Source of the DNA: Martelella radicis
GTDB lineage: Bacteria > Pseudomonadota > Alphaproteobacteria > Rhizobiales > Rhizobiaceae
Length of the DNA stretch: 34,385 bases
Reading direction: 5' to 3'
Assembly: GCF_014196625.1 (NCBI RefSeq)
Contig: NZ_JACIDZ010000026.1
Coordinates: forward strand, 1-34,385
This document shows, in pieces, positions 7,696-15,785 of this stretch (within the stretch, counting starts at the first letter, position 1; each line of letters starts with the position of its first letter). Under the pieces are notes generated by a model. The model was not told the DNA's origin. It made no database searches and was given only the letters and a program-made list of their open reading frames with translations. A program made the position numbers and the translations under genes.

Positions 7696-9399
7696 TTATT
7701 GCGGGCCGTCAATGCTGATCGTATCATAATCGAAGCCGGCCTCGACGAGCGCTTTCTTGGCTTCGTTGAGATCGTAGACGAGCGGCGGCAGATCCGGCGA
7801 ATAGGCCGGGTTCCAGTCCGGTACCATCTGGTCGGCCGGACGGGCGAGCCCGTCGAACACCACGTCAGCGATCACCTGCCGGTTCGTGGCGAGACTCATG
7901 GCCTTGCGCACGCCTAGCTTCGACAATTCGGGATGATCGTGATTGATGCGGACGATCTCCATCGAGATATCCGGCTGCTCGATCGTGCCGATTTCAGGGT
8001 TGGCGTTGATCTCTTCCAGCTCACGGGTAAAACCGTAGGCATTGGTGATATCGACCTCGCCTGCCTTCATCGCATAAAACGCCGCCGTCTTGGTCGGCAC
8101 CACCTTGAAGGTGACGTAGTCGAAGAACGGACGGCCGCCATAGTATTCGTCATTCGCCTTCCAACGGATGAATTCGCCTGGCTGGTAGACATCAAGCACG
8201 AAGGGTCCGGTGCCGATAACCGTCGTCGTATTGTATTCAGAGGTCTTGATCTCGGCCGGCGGCATATCGCCAAGTACATGCTCCGCGACGATCGGAGTCG
8301 TGAACATTTCGGAGGCAAACAGCGGACTGAAGGTTTCTGCCGTAAACTCAACCGTCTTGTCATCCAACTTCTTCCAGCTCACCCCATTCGTCTCGATGAA
8401 CTTGGACGAACCGTAGCCGGCGTCGGGGTTCTTGATCAGATCATAGGTGAACATAACGTCATCGGCGGTGAGGGGAACGCCGTCGTGCCAGGTGGCACCA
8501 TCGGCCAGATGGAAGGTCCAGGTCTTGCCGTCCTCGGAGATTTCCCAGTCAGTGGCAAGCGCCGGCTTCGGCCCCTTCTTGCCGCCATCCCTTGTGGCAT
8601 AGGAACCTAGTGTGGGCGCCAGAAGCGCGTCATAGGCCATGTAGTTGAGCGCCCGCGTGGTATCGTCATTGTCGTGGAAACCCGGCAGGAACGCCTCAAG
8701 GCCGGAACCGTCAGTGGCGACAACCAGCGTCTTTTCACGCGGCGTCATCTCGTCGGCGGACTTGCCCTCGACTTCACGCGTTGCCCAGCGTGCGGCATAG
8801 CTTTCCCAACCATAATAGCTCTTGTTTTCGGGAAAGGCGATATCGGTGCGCACAAGGTTGATCTTGGGCGTGCGGTATATCGGCACATTGGCGAAATCTT
8901 CCCTGAGAAGCGCGACCGCTTCCTTCGTCGTTTCCCAGCGCGCCTCGTCATTGGGCGTGGCAAGCGCCTCGTAGATCAGTTCGTCGAATTCGGGATTGAC
9001 GTAACGCGTGCGGTTATTCCCGTTGGGATAGAACTGGTCGCTGCCATAGCGCACATAGATGCCCGAAGGATCAGGGAAGGTGTTGAGCGACGTGCCGCTG
9101 AAATAGATGTCGTAGCCGCCATCCTCGAAGGTCACGCCGGTCTTGGAAGTCAGCTTGTAGCGTGGGCTGATCGCTGCAAAATCAATGAACTGAAGATCGA
9201 CATCAATGCCGATCTTGCCGAAATCCTGCGCCATGATCTGGGCGATCTTGGCAAGTTCGCTATTGCCCTCGCCCACCATCAAGGTGAGCGTGAAAAAACT
9301 ATCATCCTCGGCTATGGCCGGAGCGGAAAGACCGCTCGCCAGAAGCGCCGATGCGCACAGCAACCTGGCCCGTGCGCTCCATTTTCCGTATGATTGCAT
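7696..9399 (-). CDS. Circularly permuted family 5 ABC substrate-binding protein
   Basis: Periplasmic binding protein of the importer encoded downstream, 567 residues, with a Sec signal peptide (residues 1-30, ending SAPAIA). The order of its parts is rearranged. Residues 35-209 (FTLTLMVGEGNSELAKIAQ to SYYGWESYAARWATRE) are what normally ends a DppA/SBP_bac_5 protein, including YVNPEFDELIYEAL and NVPIYRTPKI. Residues 223-567 then start like the mature N-terminus of the family (KTLVVATDG), continue through WTFHLADGATWHDGVPLTAD and IGTGPFVL, and stop after YDLNEAKKALVEAGF, the point where the family's C-terminal segment normally begins. A linker (about 210-222, EGKSADEMTPREK) joins the old ends. 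One uninterrupted frame and a proper promoter argue for a functional gene. Confidence 0.88.
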   Translation of the reverse strand: MQSYGKWSARARLLCASALLASGLSAPAIAEDDSFFTLTLMVGEGNSELAKIAQIMAQDFGKIGIDVDLQFIDFAAISPRYKLTSKTGVTFEDGGYDIYFSGTSLNTFPDPSGIYVRYGSDQFYPNGNNRTRYVNPEFDELIYEALATPNDEARWETTKEAVALLREDFANVPIYRTPKINLVRTDIAFPENKSYYGWESYAARWATREVEGKSADEMTPREKTLVVATDGSGLEAFLPGFHDNDDTTRALNYMAYDALLAPTLGSYATRDGGKKGPKPALATDWEISEDGKTWTFHLADGATWHDGVPLTADDVMFTYDLIKNPDAGYGSSKFIETNGVSWKKLDDKTVEFTAETFSPLFASEMFTTPIVAEHVLGDMPPAEIKTSEYNTTTVIGTGPFVLDVYQPGEFIRWKANDEYYGGRPFFDYVTFKVVPTKTAAFYAMKAGEVDITNAYGFTRELEEINANPEIGTIEQPDISMEIVRINHDHPELSKLGVRKAMSLATNRQVIADVVFDGLARPADQMVPDWNPAYSPDLPPLVYDLNEAKKALVEAGFDYDTISIDGPQ

Positions 9400-9485
9400 G
9401 ATGGACTATTCCCCTTGTTTTTGACGAGAGCGCTTCATCGACGGCGTGCGGGTCGCGGGAGGTCAACGACGTTCTCTGGTTAACT

Positions 9486-9514
9486 GGTATACCGGTAGCC
9501 CACACTATTGTCAA
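9486..9514 (-). promoter_or_regulatory. Promoter of importer operon with embedded GGTATACC operator
   Basis: On the minus strand, TTGACA (9514-9509) is followed after exactly 17 bp by TATACC (9491-9486), a near-consensus -35/-10 pair about 90 bp upstream of the binding-protein start. The -10 box is part of the palindrome GGTATACC (9486-9493). The same palindrome occurs beside the GntR promoter. Placement over the -10 implies repression by the GntR/FCD protein. GntR-FCD operators commonly have this TNGTNNACNA-like form. Confidence 0.72.
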
Positions 9515-9631
9515 ACCACCTCTATCGGGCTATGAAGTCAGAAACAGGTGCGCCGAAACCCATGGGCGCGTCATTCAGGAGAGCGGTTCTGAATGATGCG
9601 GGTTGTCTTCGCTGCCTTGTCGGCAGGCCCG

Positions 9632-9671
9632 TTGACGACGCGAGGCTGGCCGACCTATTTTGTGGTATACC
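9632..9671 (+). promoter_or_regulatory. Promoter of gntR gene with GGTATACC operator
   Basis: TTGACG (9632-9637) and TATTTT (9656-9661) are spaced by 18 bp. The palindrome GGTATACC (9664-9671) follows 2 bp after the -10, at the expected transcription start. It is the same TGGTATACCGG-type sequence found in the divergent importer promoter, so autoregulation is likely. The gene starts at ATG 9700. Confidence 0.6.
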
Positions 9672-9699
9672 GGAAAACCGACCGACTGACGGAGCAGCA

Positions 9700-10383
9700 A
9701 TGCCTGAATTTGAATTTGAGCGTGATCGAGCCTACAGGCTGCTGCTGGATTTCTTTCTGGGCGGTGATTTCGACACCGATACCAGCCTTTCGGAGCGCAA
9801 GCTGGCCGAAACCCTGCACATGGGGCGCATGCCGATACGCGAGGCCCTGCGCGACCTGTCGCGTGACGGCTTGCTGGAATCAAGGCCCGGCCGCGGCACC
9901 TTCCTGCGCCCCCTCTCGGTCGATGATCTGCGCGAAATCTACGAGGTACGGTATGCGCTTGAGGGCATGGCAGCCCATCTCGCAGCCCAGAATGGACTGA
10001 CCGAAGAGCTCGCCGCCTATGATGCGAAGTTCAAGGCGATGCTCGCAAGTCCGGACGATTACGAACTCGGCGCCGTTTACGACCTCGGCGCCGAATTCCA
10101 TCTCAGCATGTTCCGGGCCGCGAAAAACCAGCATCTCTATGACATCTACGAACCTTTGCGACTGCGTTTCCGCATCGCACTCGGCCTGCCGAAGCATTAC
10201 GATCATGCGCGCGTCTTCAAATCCGTCGAAGAGCACATCGAAATTCTGGACGCAATCAGAGCCGGTGACAGCCTCAGGGCCCAGCAGCTTGTTTGCCGCC
10301 ATCTTGCGGCCGGCCTGGATGTCCGTACGCGGATCTTCGAGAAATTAAAGGACTATGCTGGTCCGGCGGCGGCAAGCGCATGA
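9700..10383 (+). CDS. GntR-family regulator, FCD (FadR) type
   Basis: DNA-binding regulator, 227 residues. The N-terminal winged helix-turn-helix covers about residues 10-70 (SERKLAETLHMGRMPIREALRDLSRDGLLESRPGRGTF split over the recognition helix and wing). The C-terminal FCD domain (about 75-215) shows DLREIYEVRYALEGMAA, and histidines in FHLSMFRAA and VEEHIEILDAI fit metal or ligand binding. A longer frame is open from 9508, but ATG 9700 is preferred: GGAG lies 5 bp upstream and the protein then has normal family length. Its stop overlaps the aminotransferase start (ATGA). Likely controls the divergent importer operon and itself through the two GGTATACC sites. Confidence 0.9.
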   Translation: MPEFEFERDRAYRLLLDFFLGGDFDTDTSLSERKLAETLHMGRMPIREALRDLSRDGLLESRPGRGTFLRPLSVDDLREIYEVRYALEGMAAHLAAQNGLTEELAAYDAKFKAMLASPDDYELGAVYDLGAEFHLSMFRAAKNQHLYDIYEPLRLRFRIALGLPKHYDHARVFKSVEEHIEILDAIRAGDSLRAQQLVCRHLAAGLDVRTRIFEKLKDYAGPAAASA

Positions 10384-11639
10384 CCGACAGCGATGTGCCG
10401 CCTCGCTCCGCCTCGCCGCAACCTGCCACAGCAGATGCGTTTGATGTTTTCCGCGCGGGTTTTCCCGCTCTCTCACGCGTGCGCTATCTTTCGATCTGCG
10501 ACAAGATGATCCTGCATGACACGGTGCGCGGCGCCGTTGATCAATTTCTCGACCATCTTGCCATGGCGTCGGCTAGCAGAAGCGAACATGAGATCCACGT
10601 CGAGCGATCACGCACCGGCTTTGCGCAGATGATGAATGTTGCACCGGAGACGATCGGCGTCGTCCGCAACGTCTCGGATGGCATCAATGCGATGGCCTGG
10701 GCGCTTCCCTGGCAGGATGGCGACAATCTCGTCGTCAGCCTGGGCGCGGAGCATCCCAACAATTCCTATCCCTGGCTTCGCTTGAAGCGGCGCGGCGTGG
10801 AACTGCGCAACATACCCACGCTCTCCTCCGGTGCGCTCGATATCGAGGCGATGATTGCGGCCATGGATGGCGCGACCCGCCTCGTCACCTGTCCCTCGGT
10901 CAGCTTTGCGCCGGGCCACCGCACAGATCTGGAACGCCTCGCCGAAGCCTGCCACAAGCGCGACATCTTCCTTGCCGTCGATGGGGTTCAGTCCGCCGGC
11001 ATCCTGCATCATGACCTCTCGGCACTGCCGGTCAGCGGCTTTGCCACATCGACCTCCAAGGGCCTGATTGGCCTTTACGGCTTCGGCTTTGTCTATATCG
11101 CACCGAGCTGGATCGACAGGCTCGAGCCCGCCTATCTCTCCCGTCCCGCCGTCGCCATGGAGGGAACGGATCACTCCGCCATGGGCAGCCTTGACTATGC
11201 TCTTCAACCGGATTCGCGTCGTTTTGAGGTCGGCAGCTACAACCTTGCCGGCGCCTATGCCGCCGATGCTGCGCTCGGCCTGCTCAACACACTCGGAACC
11301 CGACACATCGAGACAAAAGTTCTGACGCTGTCTGCCCAGTTGAAGGATGCGCTTGCCGGCCTTGGTCTTGCACCCTCGATTGGCTCCGACGGGCCAGATC
11401 ACAGCCACATCGTCACCACAGGCACACTCGACGCAGGCGGCCACGGCTACTCCAACTCGCCCGTTATCACCAGGCTCTCGGCAGCCCTGGCCGAAGCCTC
11501 GATCTCCCATACGATCCGGCGCGGGCAGCTCCGTTTCGGCCTGCACGCCTACAATAATGCCAGCGATATAGACACGGTCGACGACGTTCTGCGCGCGGCC
11601 ATGGCCATGGGACGGCGCAAAAAACGCAATGCTTGGTAG
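10380..11639 (+). CDS. Class V aminotransferase-family PLP enzyme
   Basis: Pyridoxal-phosphate enzyme of the cysteine desulfurase/class V aminotransferase fold, 419 residues. Visible residues include Asp201 in AVDGVQSAG, which holds the PLP ring nitrogen, and Lys227 in STSKGLIGLYGFGF, the Schiff-base lysine. EVGSYNLAGAYAADAALGLL and the C-terminal GQLRFGLHAYNNASDID are typical of isopenicillin-epimerase-like members. It has no cysteine-desulfurase active-site loop that I can see. It overlaps the gntR stop by 4 bp, so the two are co-transcribed. The location beside a peptide-type importer suggests it acts on the imported compound or a product of it; the reaction is not predictable. Confidence 0.85.
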   Translation: MTDSDVPPRSASPQPATADAFDVFRAGFPALSRVRYLSICDKMILHDTVRGAVDQFLDHLAMASASRSEHEIHVERSRTGFAQMMNVAPETIGVVRNVSDGINAMAWALPWQDGDNLVVSLGAEHPNNSYPWLRLKRRGVELRNIPTLSSGALDIEAMIAAMDGATRLVTCPSVSFAPGHRTDLERLAEACHKRDIFLAVDGVQSAGILHHDLSALPVSGFATSTSKGLIGLYGFGFVYIAPSWIDRLEPAYLSRPAVAMEGTDHSAMGSLDYALQPDSRRFEVGSYNLAGAYAADAALGLLNTLGTRHIETKVLTLSAQLKDALAGLGLAPSIGSDGPDHSHIVTTGTLDAGGHGYSNSPVITRLSAALAEASISHTIRRGQLRFGLHAYNNASDIDTVDDVLRAAMAMGRRKKRNAW

Positions 11640-11967
11640 CCCCATTGTAGTCAAGCACTTAGGGCGGCTCCGCCTTTCCTGCCGATCCGATCCAGTATTT
11701 GCGCGAGGTCCCCGCAGCGACAGGCCACGATCTGATGACGATTTCAAGATTCGAAGCAAGAGGCGTGGAAACAGCAGAAGGCCCGCCAACGCAACGCGTT
11801 AGCGGGCTTTATCGGGTTACGGCTGCGGAATTTGGACATTGTGTTGTCGCCCACGGCCATTCGCCATTTCATCAAGGCCGCCGCGTGTACCAAGCAAGGT
11901 CGTCACGCGCTTGTTTCCTGAAAGTACGGCAGGCTGAGGCTTGCCCACACACCGCACTCGCGCCATT
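11640..11967. other. Intergenic gap with terminator, no gene
   Basis: Converging ends of the aminotransferase (plus) and the deaminase-like gene (minus). I see no gene. It contains one hairpin, annotated separately, and a stretch at 11827-11846 (GGAATTTGGACATTGTGTTG) that loosely resembles the 25-bp junction repeat (GGATTTGGACACTGTTTT). Confidence 0.5.
11781..11810 (+). terminator. Hairpin terminator after aminotransferase
   Basis: GCCCGCCAACGC and GCGTTAGCGGGC form a 12-bp stem with one mismatch and a 3-nt loop, followed by TTT. It lies 140 bp after the aminotransferase stop and can serve the plus-strand operon. The T-run is short. Confidence 0.55.
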
Positions 11968-12714
11968 TCACAGAACGATTTCATCGAACACGCGCCGGCA
12001 GTCCATCTCATATTCGAGGCCAACGATCGGCGGCCGGTTATAGTGCCAGGAAAGCCCGTTGCGGTGGACGCCGCGCGGGGCGAGTTCCGTCTCGATCAGC
12101 GGGTGGATATCGTGGACGGAATAGATCTGCGCTGCCGTGGTGTCGGCCCACTTGCCGCCGAAAAAGCCCATGCGGCGCTCCATCTCGTCGAGCACGAAAG
12201 CGGCCTTCTCGCGGAGTGCATCCGGGCCGGTCTCGCCCGGGCGAACGATATGGTCGCGGTAATTGGCCTTGCCTTCCGGCACCTCGCCGGAGCCGGCAAT
12301 CGCGAAGGTTTTCGGTGCGTCCTCGTCCTTCACCGTGTAGCAGAAGGCATGGAAACCGGGCTCTTCCGGCGCGCCGATCTCGGGGCAGATATTGGAGCGG
12401 GCAACCGGATTGTCATCGCCTTCCATGATGTTCCAGGCGATAAGCGTTTCAGCGTAAACCCTGTTGAAGGCGGCAAAACCATCCTCGGTGAACTGGCCGG
12501 GCGAGCGCATTTCGCAGGCGCAGAAGGCTTCCAGCGGACGTCCGTTTTTGCTGAGATGGTCCGCGATGCGCTCAAAGCCCTCTTTCATCGGCACGACATC
12601 AAAGAAGCGGGCACGGACGATGCGGTAGCCGTCAAGGGCGGCGACACCGGCTGAATACTGCATCACGCCGGGAATATAATGGTAACCGCCGGCCGCCATG
12701 GATTTTGTCTGCAT
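11968..12714 (-). CDS. Deaminase-like protein resembling 2-aminomuconate deaminases (CnbZ-type)
   Basis: About 248 residues, cytoplasmic. ATG 12714 (MQTKSMAAGGYHYIPG) is chosen because GGAAGGA precedes it by 7 bp. Conserved-looking stretches are GYHYIPGVMQYSAGVAALDGY, EAFCACEMRSPGQFTEDGF, NPVARSNICPE and the C-terminal PPIVGLEYEMDCRR. The RPLEAFCACEMRSPGQFT region recalls RidA/YjgF enamine deaminases, and the whole recalls, from memory, the CnbZ group of 2-amino(chloro)muconate deaminases. I cannot confirm that without a search. It is last in the liv-aldehyde dehydrogenase-NadX-like operon; hydrolysing an enamine or imine made by the neighbouring dehydrogenase would make sense. Confidence 0.5.
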   Translation of the reverse strand: MQTKSMAAGGYHYIPGVMQYSAGVAALDGYRIVRARFFDVVPMKEGFERIADHLSKNGRPLEAFCACEMRSPGQFTEDGFAAFNRVYAETLIAWNIMEGDDNPVARSNICPEIGAPEEPGFHAFCYTVKDEDAPKTFAIAGSGEVPEGKANYRDHIVRPGETGPDALREKAAFVLDEMERRMGFFGGKWADTTAAQIYSVHDIHPLIETELAPRGVHRNGLSWHYNRPPIVGLEYEMDCRRVFDEIVL

Positions 12715-12749
12715 TGTGAAGTCCTTCCTGTCTGAAATTAGCTGCCGGC

Positions 12750-13565
12750 TCACGTGCCGACCGATAAGGCGCTGTTCATCCGCCTCAATGCGGCGATGAT
12801 GCTGTAAGCGGTGATTGCGCTGCTTTTCGGATTTTCCTCGTCCGGCAGATTTTCCGAAACGACCTTGAGCGTGCCGCCCTTCGAGCGAATGGTCAGTTCA
12901 TGGGTATTCATGAAAACACCGGGGTCGGCCCAGATTTCGACTGACGTCCGATCTGCGCCGAGCCCGGCAAGCGCGACGGTCGCCGCCACATTGATGTTCT
13001 TCGGAAAAGCTGCGATCGATTGCCGGGCACTGCCGGAGAAAAGGCGCGTGGCCTTGTCTATCCCGGATGTCGCCACGGTCTTTTCACCGACCATGACGCC
13101 TTCACCGAAGGAGCTCGGCGGCTTGCGGGTCTTCAGCGACACCGCCTCCAGTCCGATCTCGCGCGCGGCCCGCAACCCGTCGAGGCCGGCAACCGCGCCT
13201 GAAGGCGCCATGATACGCAGGCCCGCTATACGCGCCTGGTCGAGAAACCCCTCGCGCATCAGTAACTGGCCGACGCTGGCCACGACAAAAGTCTTGCCGC
13301 TAAGGTTCACAACCACATCACCGAGCGTCGAAAAGGCCGATGGCGGCAGGCATTCGACGACAATCTCGGCGGCATCCGGCAGTTCGGCGAGCGGCAGGAC
13401 GACAGGAGATGAACGCAGGCCGGATAGCCGCGCGCCGGCACTCCGAACGTCACGGACGGCGACGGCAACAAGCTGAAGCCCGTCGACGCCCTGATCAAGC
13501 GCTGTTGCCACTCGCATGCCGATTGAGCCGAGTCCGGCGACGGCGACCCTCAAAGGTTCAGCCAT
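12750..13565 (-). CDS. nadX: L-aspartate-dehydrogenase-family NAD(P) oxidoreductase
   Basis: 271 residues. Aspartate dehydrogenase (NadX) oxidises L-aspartate to iminoaspartate with NAD(P). The N-terminal Rossmann fold has VAVAGLGSIGMRVA (about 8-21). The family segments APSGAVAGLDGLRAA, FPKNINVAATVALAGLG and MNTHELTIRSKGG are present, the latter two lining the active site in known structures. It overlaps the aldehyde dehydrogenase stop by 8 bp. Position in a transporter/aldehyde dehydrogenase/deaminase operon, away from any nadA or nadC, suggests a catabolic amine or amino-acid substrate rather than NAD synthesis, so the symbol denotes the family only. Confidence 0.75.
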   Translation of the reverse strand: MAEPLRVAVAGLGSIGMRVATALDQGVDGLQLVAVAVRDVRSAGARLSGLRSSPVVLPLAELPDAAEIVVECLPPSAFSTLGDVVVNLSGKTFVVASVGQLLMREGFLDQARIAGLRIMAPSGAVAGLDGLRAAREIGLEAVSLKTRKPPSSFGEGVMVGEKTVATSGIDKATRLFSGSARQSIAAFPKNINVAATVALAGLGADRTSVEIWADPGVFMNTHELTIRSKGGTLKVVSENLPDEENPKSSAITAYSIIAALRRMNSALSVGT

Positions 13566-15036
13566 AATTGATCACAAGGAACTTGATGTCGGTCATGCTG
13601 TCCATGGCATAGCGCGTGCCCTCACGCCCAAGACCGGAATCCTTCCAGCCGCCGAAGGGCATGGTGTCGATGCGGTAGATCGGCACGTCATTGATCATCA
13701 ACGCGCCGACATCCCAGTCCTCCAGCGCGCGGAAGGCCGCCTTCATGTCGTTGGTGAAGAACCCGCCCTGCAGGCCGAACCGGCTGTCGGCGGCGCGGCG
13801 CACGCCCTCATCGGCATCCTTCACCTTGGTCAGCGTCACGACCGGGCCGAAGATTTCATCCGCCTCGACTTTCATGTCTGGTTTCGTGTCCGTCAGGACA
13901 GTCGGCGCGATGACGGCATGATCGCGGGTGCCGCCGGTCAGAACGCGCGCGCCCTGTTCCACCGCCTCATTGATCCAGCTTTCGATACGCATCGCCGAGC
14001 GTTCGTCGATCACCGGCCCGACATCGACCCCCTCCTCCATCGGATTGCCGACCTTGCAGGCTTCCACACGGGCCACCAGTTCCTTTTCAAAGGCATCATA
14101 GACCTTTTCATGCACGAAAATGCGCTGGACGCCGATGCAGTACTGGCCGCCATAGACGACGCCGCCGCGCACGCAGCGCGCTGCCGCAAAGGGAATATCG
14201 GCGTCATCGGAGACCACAACCGCGCCATTGCCGCCAAGTTCAAGCGAAACTTTCTTCTTGCCGCTCAGCGACTTGATATGCCAGCCGACCGGCACGCTGC
14301 CGGTGAAGGTGACCATGGCGATGCGGTCGTCGCGCACGAGTTTTTCGGCAAGCGGCACATCGCAATGCACCACCGTCAGCGCCTCTTGCGGCAGCCCGGC
14401 TTCAAACATGACCTCGGCGAGAAGCCGGCTGGTGAGCGGCGTCTGCGGCGCGGGCTTGAGGATGACCGAATTGCCGACGGCGAAGGCCGGCGCCAGCTTG
14501 TGCAGAACCAGGTTCAGTGGAAAGTTGAACGGCGTGATCGCGAGAATTGGCCCGATCGGAAACCGCCGCGCAATGCCGATGCGCCGGCCAAGCCCGTTGA
14601 GCGTGGCAAGATCGGCTTCGGCAAGGTCAAGCGGGCTGCCATCGGCTGAGGCTGTCTGATATTCAAAGACCGCGCCGTCGATATCGAGCGGCACTTCCTG
14701 TCCGCCAAAGGCGCGCGCCTCGCGGGCGGCGCCGCGCAGGTTCAAAAGCGAGCGGGAAATCTCGCCGCGCGCATCGTAAAGCGGCTTTCCCGCTTCTGCC
14801 GCGATGAGACGGACGAACTCATCCTTGCGCGCCTCGATCAGGTCGGCAGTGCGGTCGAGAATATCGGCGCGCACGAAACGCGGAAGCTTGCGCATCATGT
14901 CGAAGCCCTTCTCGGCCGTCAGGATGGCCTGTTCGACATCGGCCTCTTCGGAAACCGGCATATGGCCGACGAGGCTGCCGTCATAGGGCGACAGGATGGC
15001 GTCCTGGCGGGGATCGGTGTCTTGAGAAGCATTCAT
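13558..15036 (-). CDS. NAD(P)-dependent aldehyde dehydrogenase
   Basis: 492 residues, oxidising an aldehyde to its carboxylic acid. ATG 15036 (MNASQDTD) fits the family length; the longer open frame upstream overlaps livF and is not coding. Motifs: PFNFPLNLVLHKLAPAFAVG (cofactor pocket), VTFTGSVPVGW, LELGGNG with the general-base Glu, GGVVYGGQYCIGVQR with the nucleophilic Cys, and EIFGPVVT near the C-terminus. PFGGWKDSGLGREGTRYAMDSM is typical of lactaldehyde/semialdehyde-type members. It follows livF by 29 bp and overlaps the NadX-like gene by 8 bp, so it belongs to the liv operon. Confidence 0.88.
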   Translation of the reverse strand: MNASQDTDPRQDAILSPYDGSLVGHMPVSEEADVEQAILTAEKGFDMMRKLPRFVRADILDRTADLIEARKDEFVRLIAAEAGKPLYDARGEISRSLLNLRGAAREARAFGGQEVPLDIDGAVFEYQTASADGSPLDLAEADLATLNGLGRRIGIARRFPIGPILAITPFNFPLNLVLHKLAPAFAVGNSVILKPAPQTPLTSRLLAEVMFEAGLPQEALTVVHCDVPLAEKLVRDDRIAMVTFTGSVPVGWHIKSLSGKKKVSLELGGNGAVVVSDDADIPFAAARCVRGGVVYGGQYCIGVQRIFVHEKVYDAFEKELVARVEACKVGNPMEEGVDVGPVIDERSAMRIESWINEAVEQGARVLTGGTRDHAVIAPTVLTDTKPDMKVEADEIFGPVVTLTKVKDADEGVRRAADSRFGLQGGFFTNDMKAAFRALEDWDVGALMINDVPIYRIDTMPFGGWKDSGLGREGTRYAMDSMTDIKFLVINYG

Positions 15037-15065
15037 CAGTCTTGCTTTCTGTCTTTTCTTAGGTG

Positions 15066-15785
15066 TCAGGCCGCGCCGATATAGGCTTCGCGCACGGCGG
15101 GTTCCTGACGGAGTTCTTCTGAGGTGGCTGCAAAGGAAATCTGCCCGCGGTCGATCACATAGCCGCGATGGGCAAGATCGAGCGCGGTCATTACATCCTG
15201 CTCGACAAGCAGGATGGCGACGCCGGATTTGTTGATCTCGATGAGGGATTCGCTGAGGAGCTCGACGGCGCGCGGCGCAAGGCCGAGCGAGAGTTCGTCG
15301 ATCATCAGCAGTTTCGGGCGGCTCATGATCCCGCGGCCGATCGCGCACATTTGCTGCTCGCCGCCTGACAGCGTCGATGCATCCTGATGCGCCCGTTCGG
15401 CAAGGCGCGGGAACATGGTCATGACCCGTTCGAGATCTTCTTCAACCGAAGCATCCCTTTTCCTGAGATAGGCGCCCATCATCAGATTGTCCTTGACCGA
15501 CATGGTGCGAAACAGCCGCCGGCCTTCGGGCACATGGGCAATGCCGCCCGTGAGGATCCGGCGCGTGTCGGCGCCCGCGAGCTCCTGGCCGTCGATCAGG
15601 ATGCTGCCGGCCGTCGGCTGCAGCAAGCCGGAGACGGTGCGCAGCAGCGTCGTCTTTCCGGCGCCGTTGGAGCCGATCAGGCAGACGATCTCGCCGGCAC
15701 TGACGGCAAGGTCGATGCCCCAGAGAACCCGGATTTCGCCGTACCCGGCCTCAAGCTTATCGACCTGGAAGAATGGTTCAGACAT
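15066..15785 (-). CDS. livF: Branched-chain-type ABC transporter ATPase LivF
   Basis: 239 residues, one of two cytoplasmic ATPases of a Liv-type importer. Start ATG 15785 (MSEPFFQVDKLEAGYGEI) overlaps the livG stop by 8 bp and matches the family N-terminus. Walker A is GSNGAGKTT, signature LSGGEQQMCAIGRGIMSRP, Walker B KLLMIDELSLGLAP, then ILLVEQDVMTALDLAHRGYVI, all LivF-like. The transported compound is not necessarily a branched-chain amino acid; the operon's enzymes suggest another amine or amide. Confidence 0.92.
   Translation of the reverse strand: MSEPFFQVDKLEAGYGEIRVLWGIDLAVSAGEIVCLIGSNGAGKTTLLRTVSGLLQPTAGSILIDGQELAGADTRRILTGGIAHVPEGRRLFRTMSVKDNLMMGAYLRKRDASVEEDLERVMTMFPRLAERAHQDASTLSGGEQQMCAIGRGIMSRPKLLMIDELSLGLAPRAVELLSESLIEINKSGVAILLVEQDVMTALDLAHRGYVIDRGQISFAATSEELRQEPAVREAYIGAA

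Noticed and set aside
7696-9399. Explaining the odd binding protein as two fused or frameshifted genes
   Set aside because: The frame is continuous, there is a single signal peptide, each segment occurs once and the two parts complement each other exactly. That is the pattern of a permutation, not of a fusion of two copies.
9508-9699. N-terminal extension of the GntR regulator
   Set aside because: It would cover the promoter and operator and has no family similarity. ATG 9700 has a ribosome-binding site and gives normal length.
13558-15348. Aldehyde dehydrogenase with a 104-residue N-terminal extension
   Set aside because: The extension is livF read out of frame. ATG 15036 gives the normal family length.
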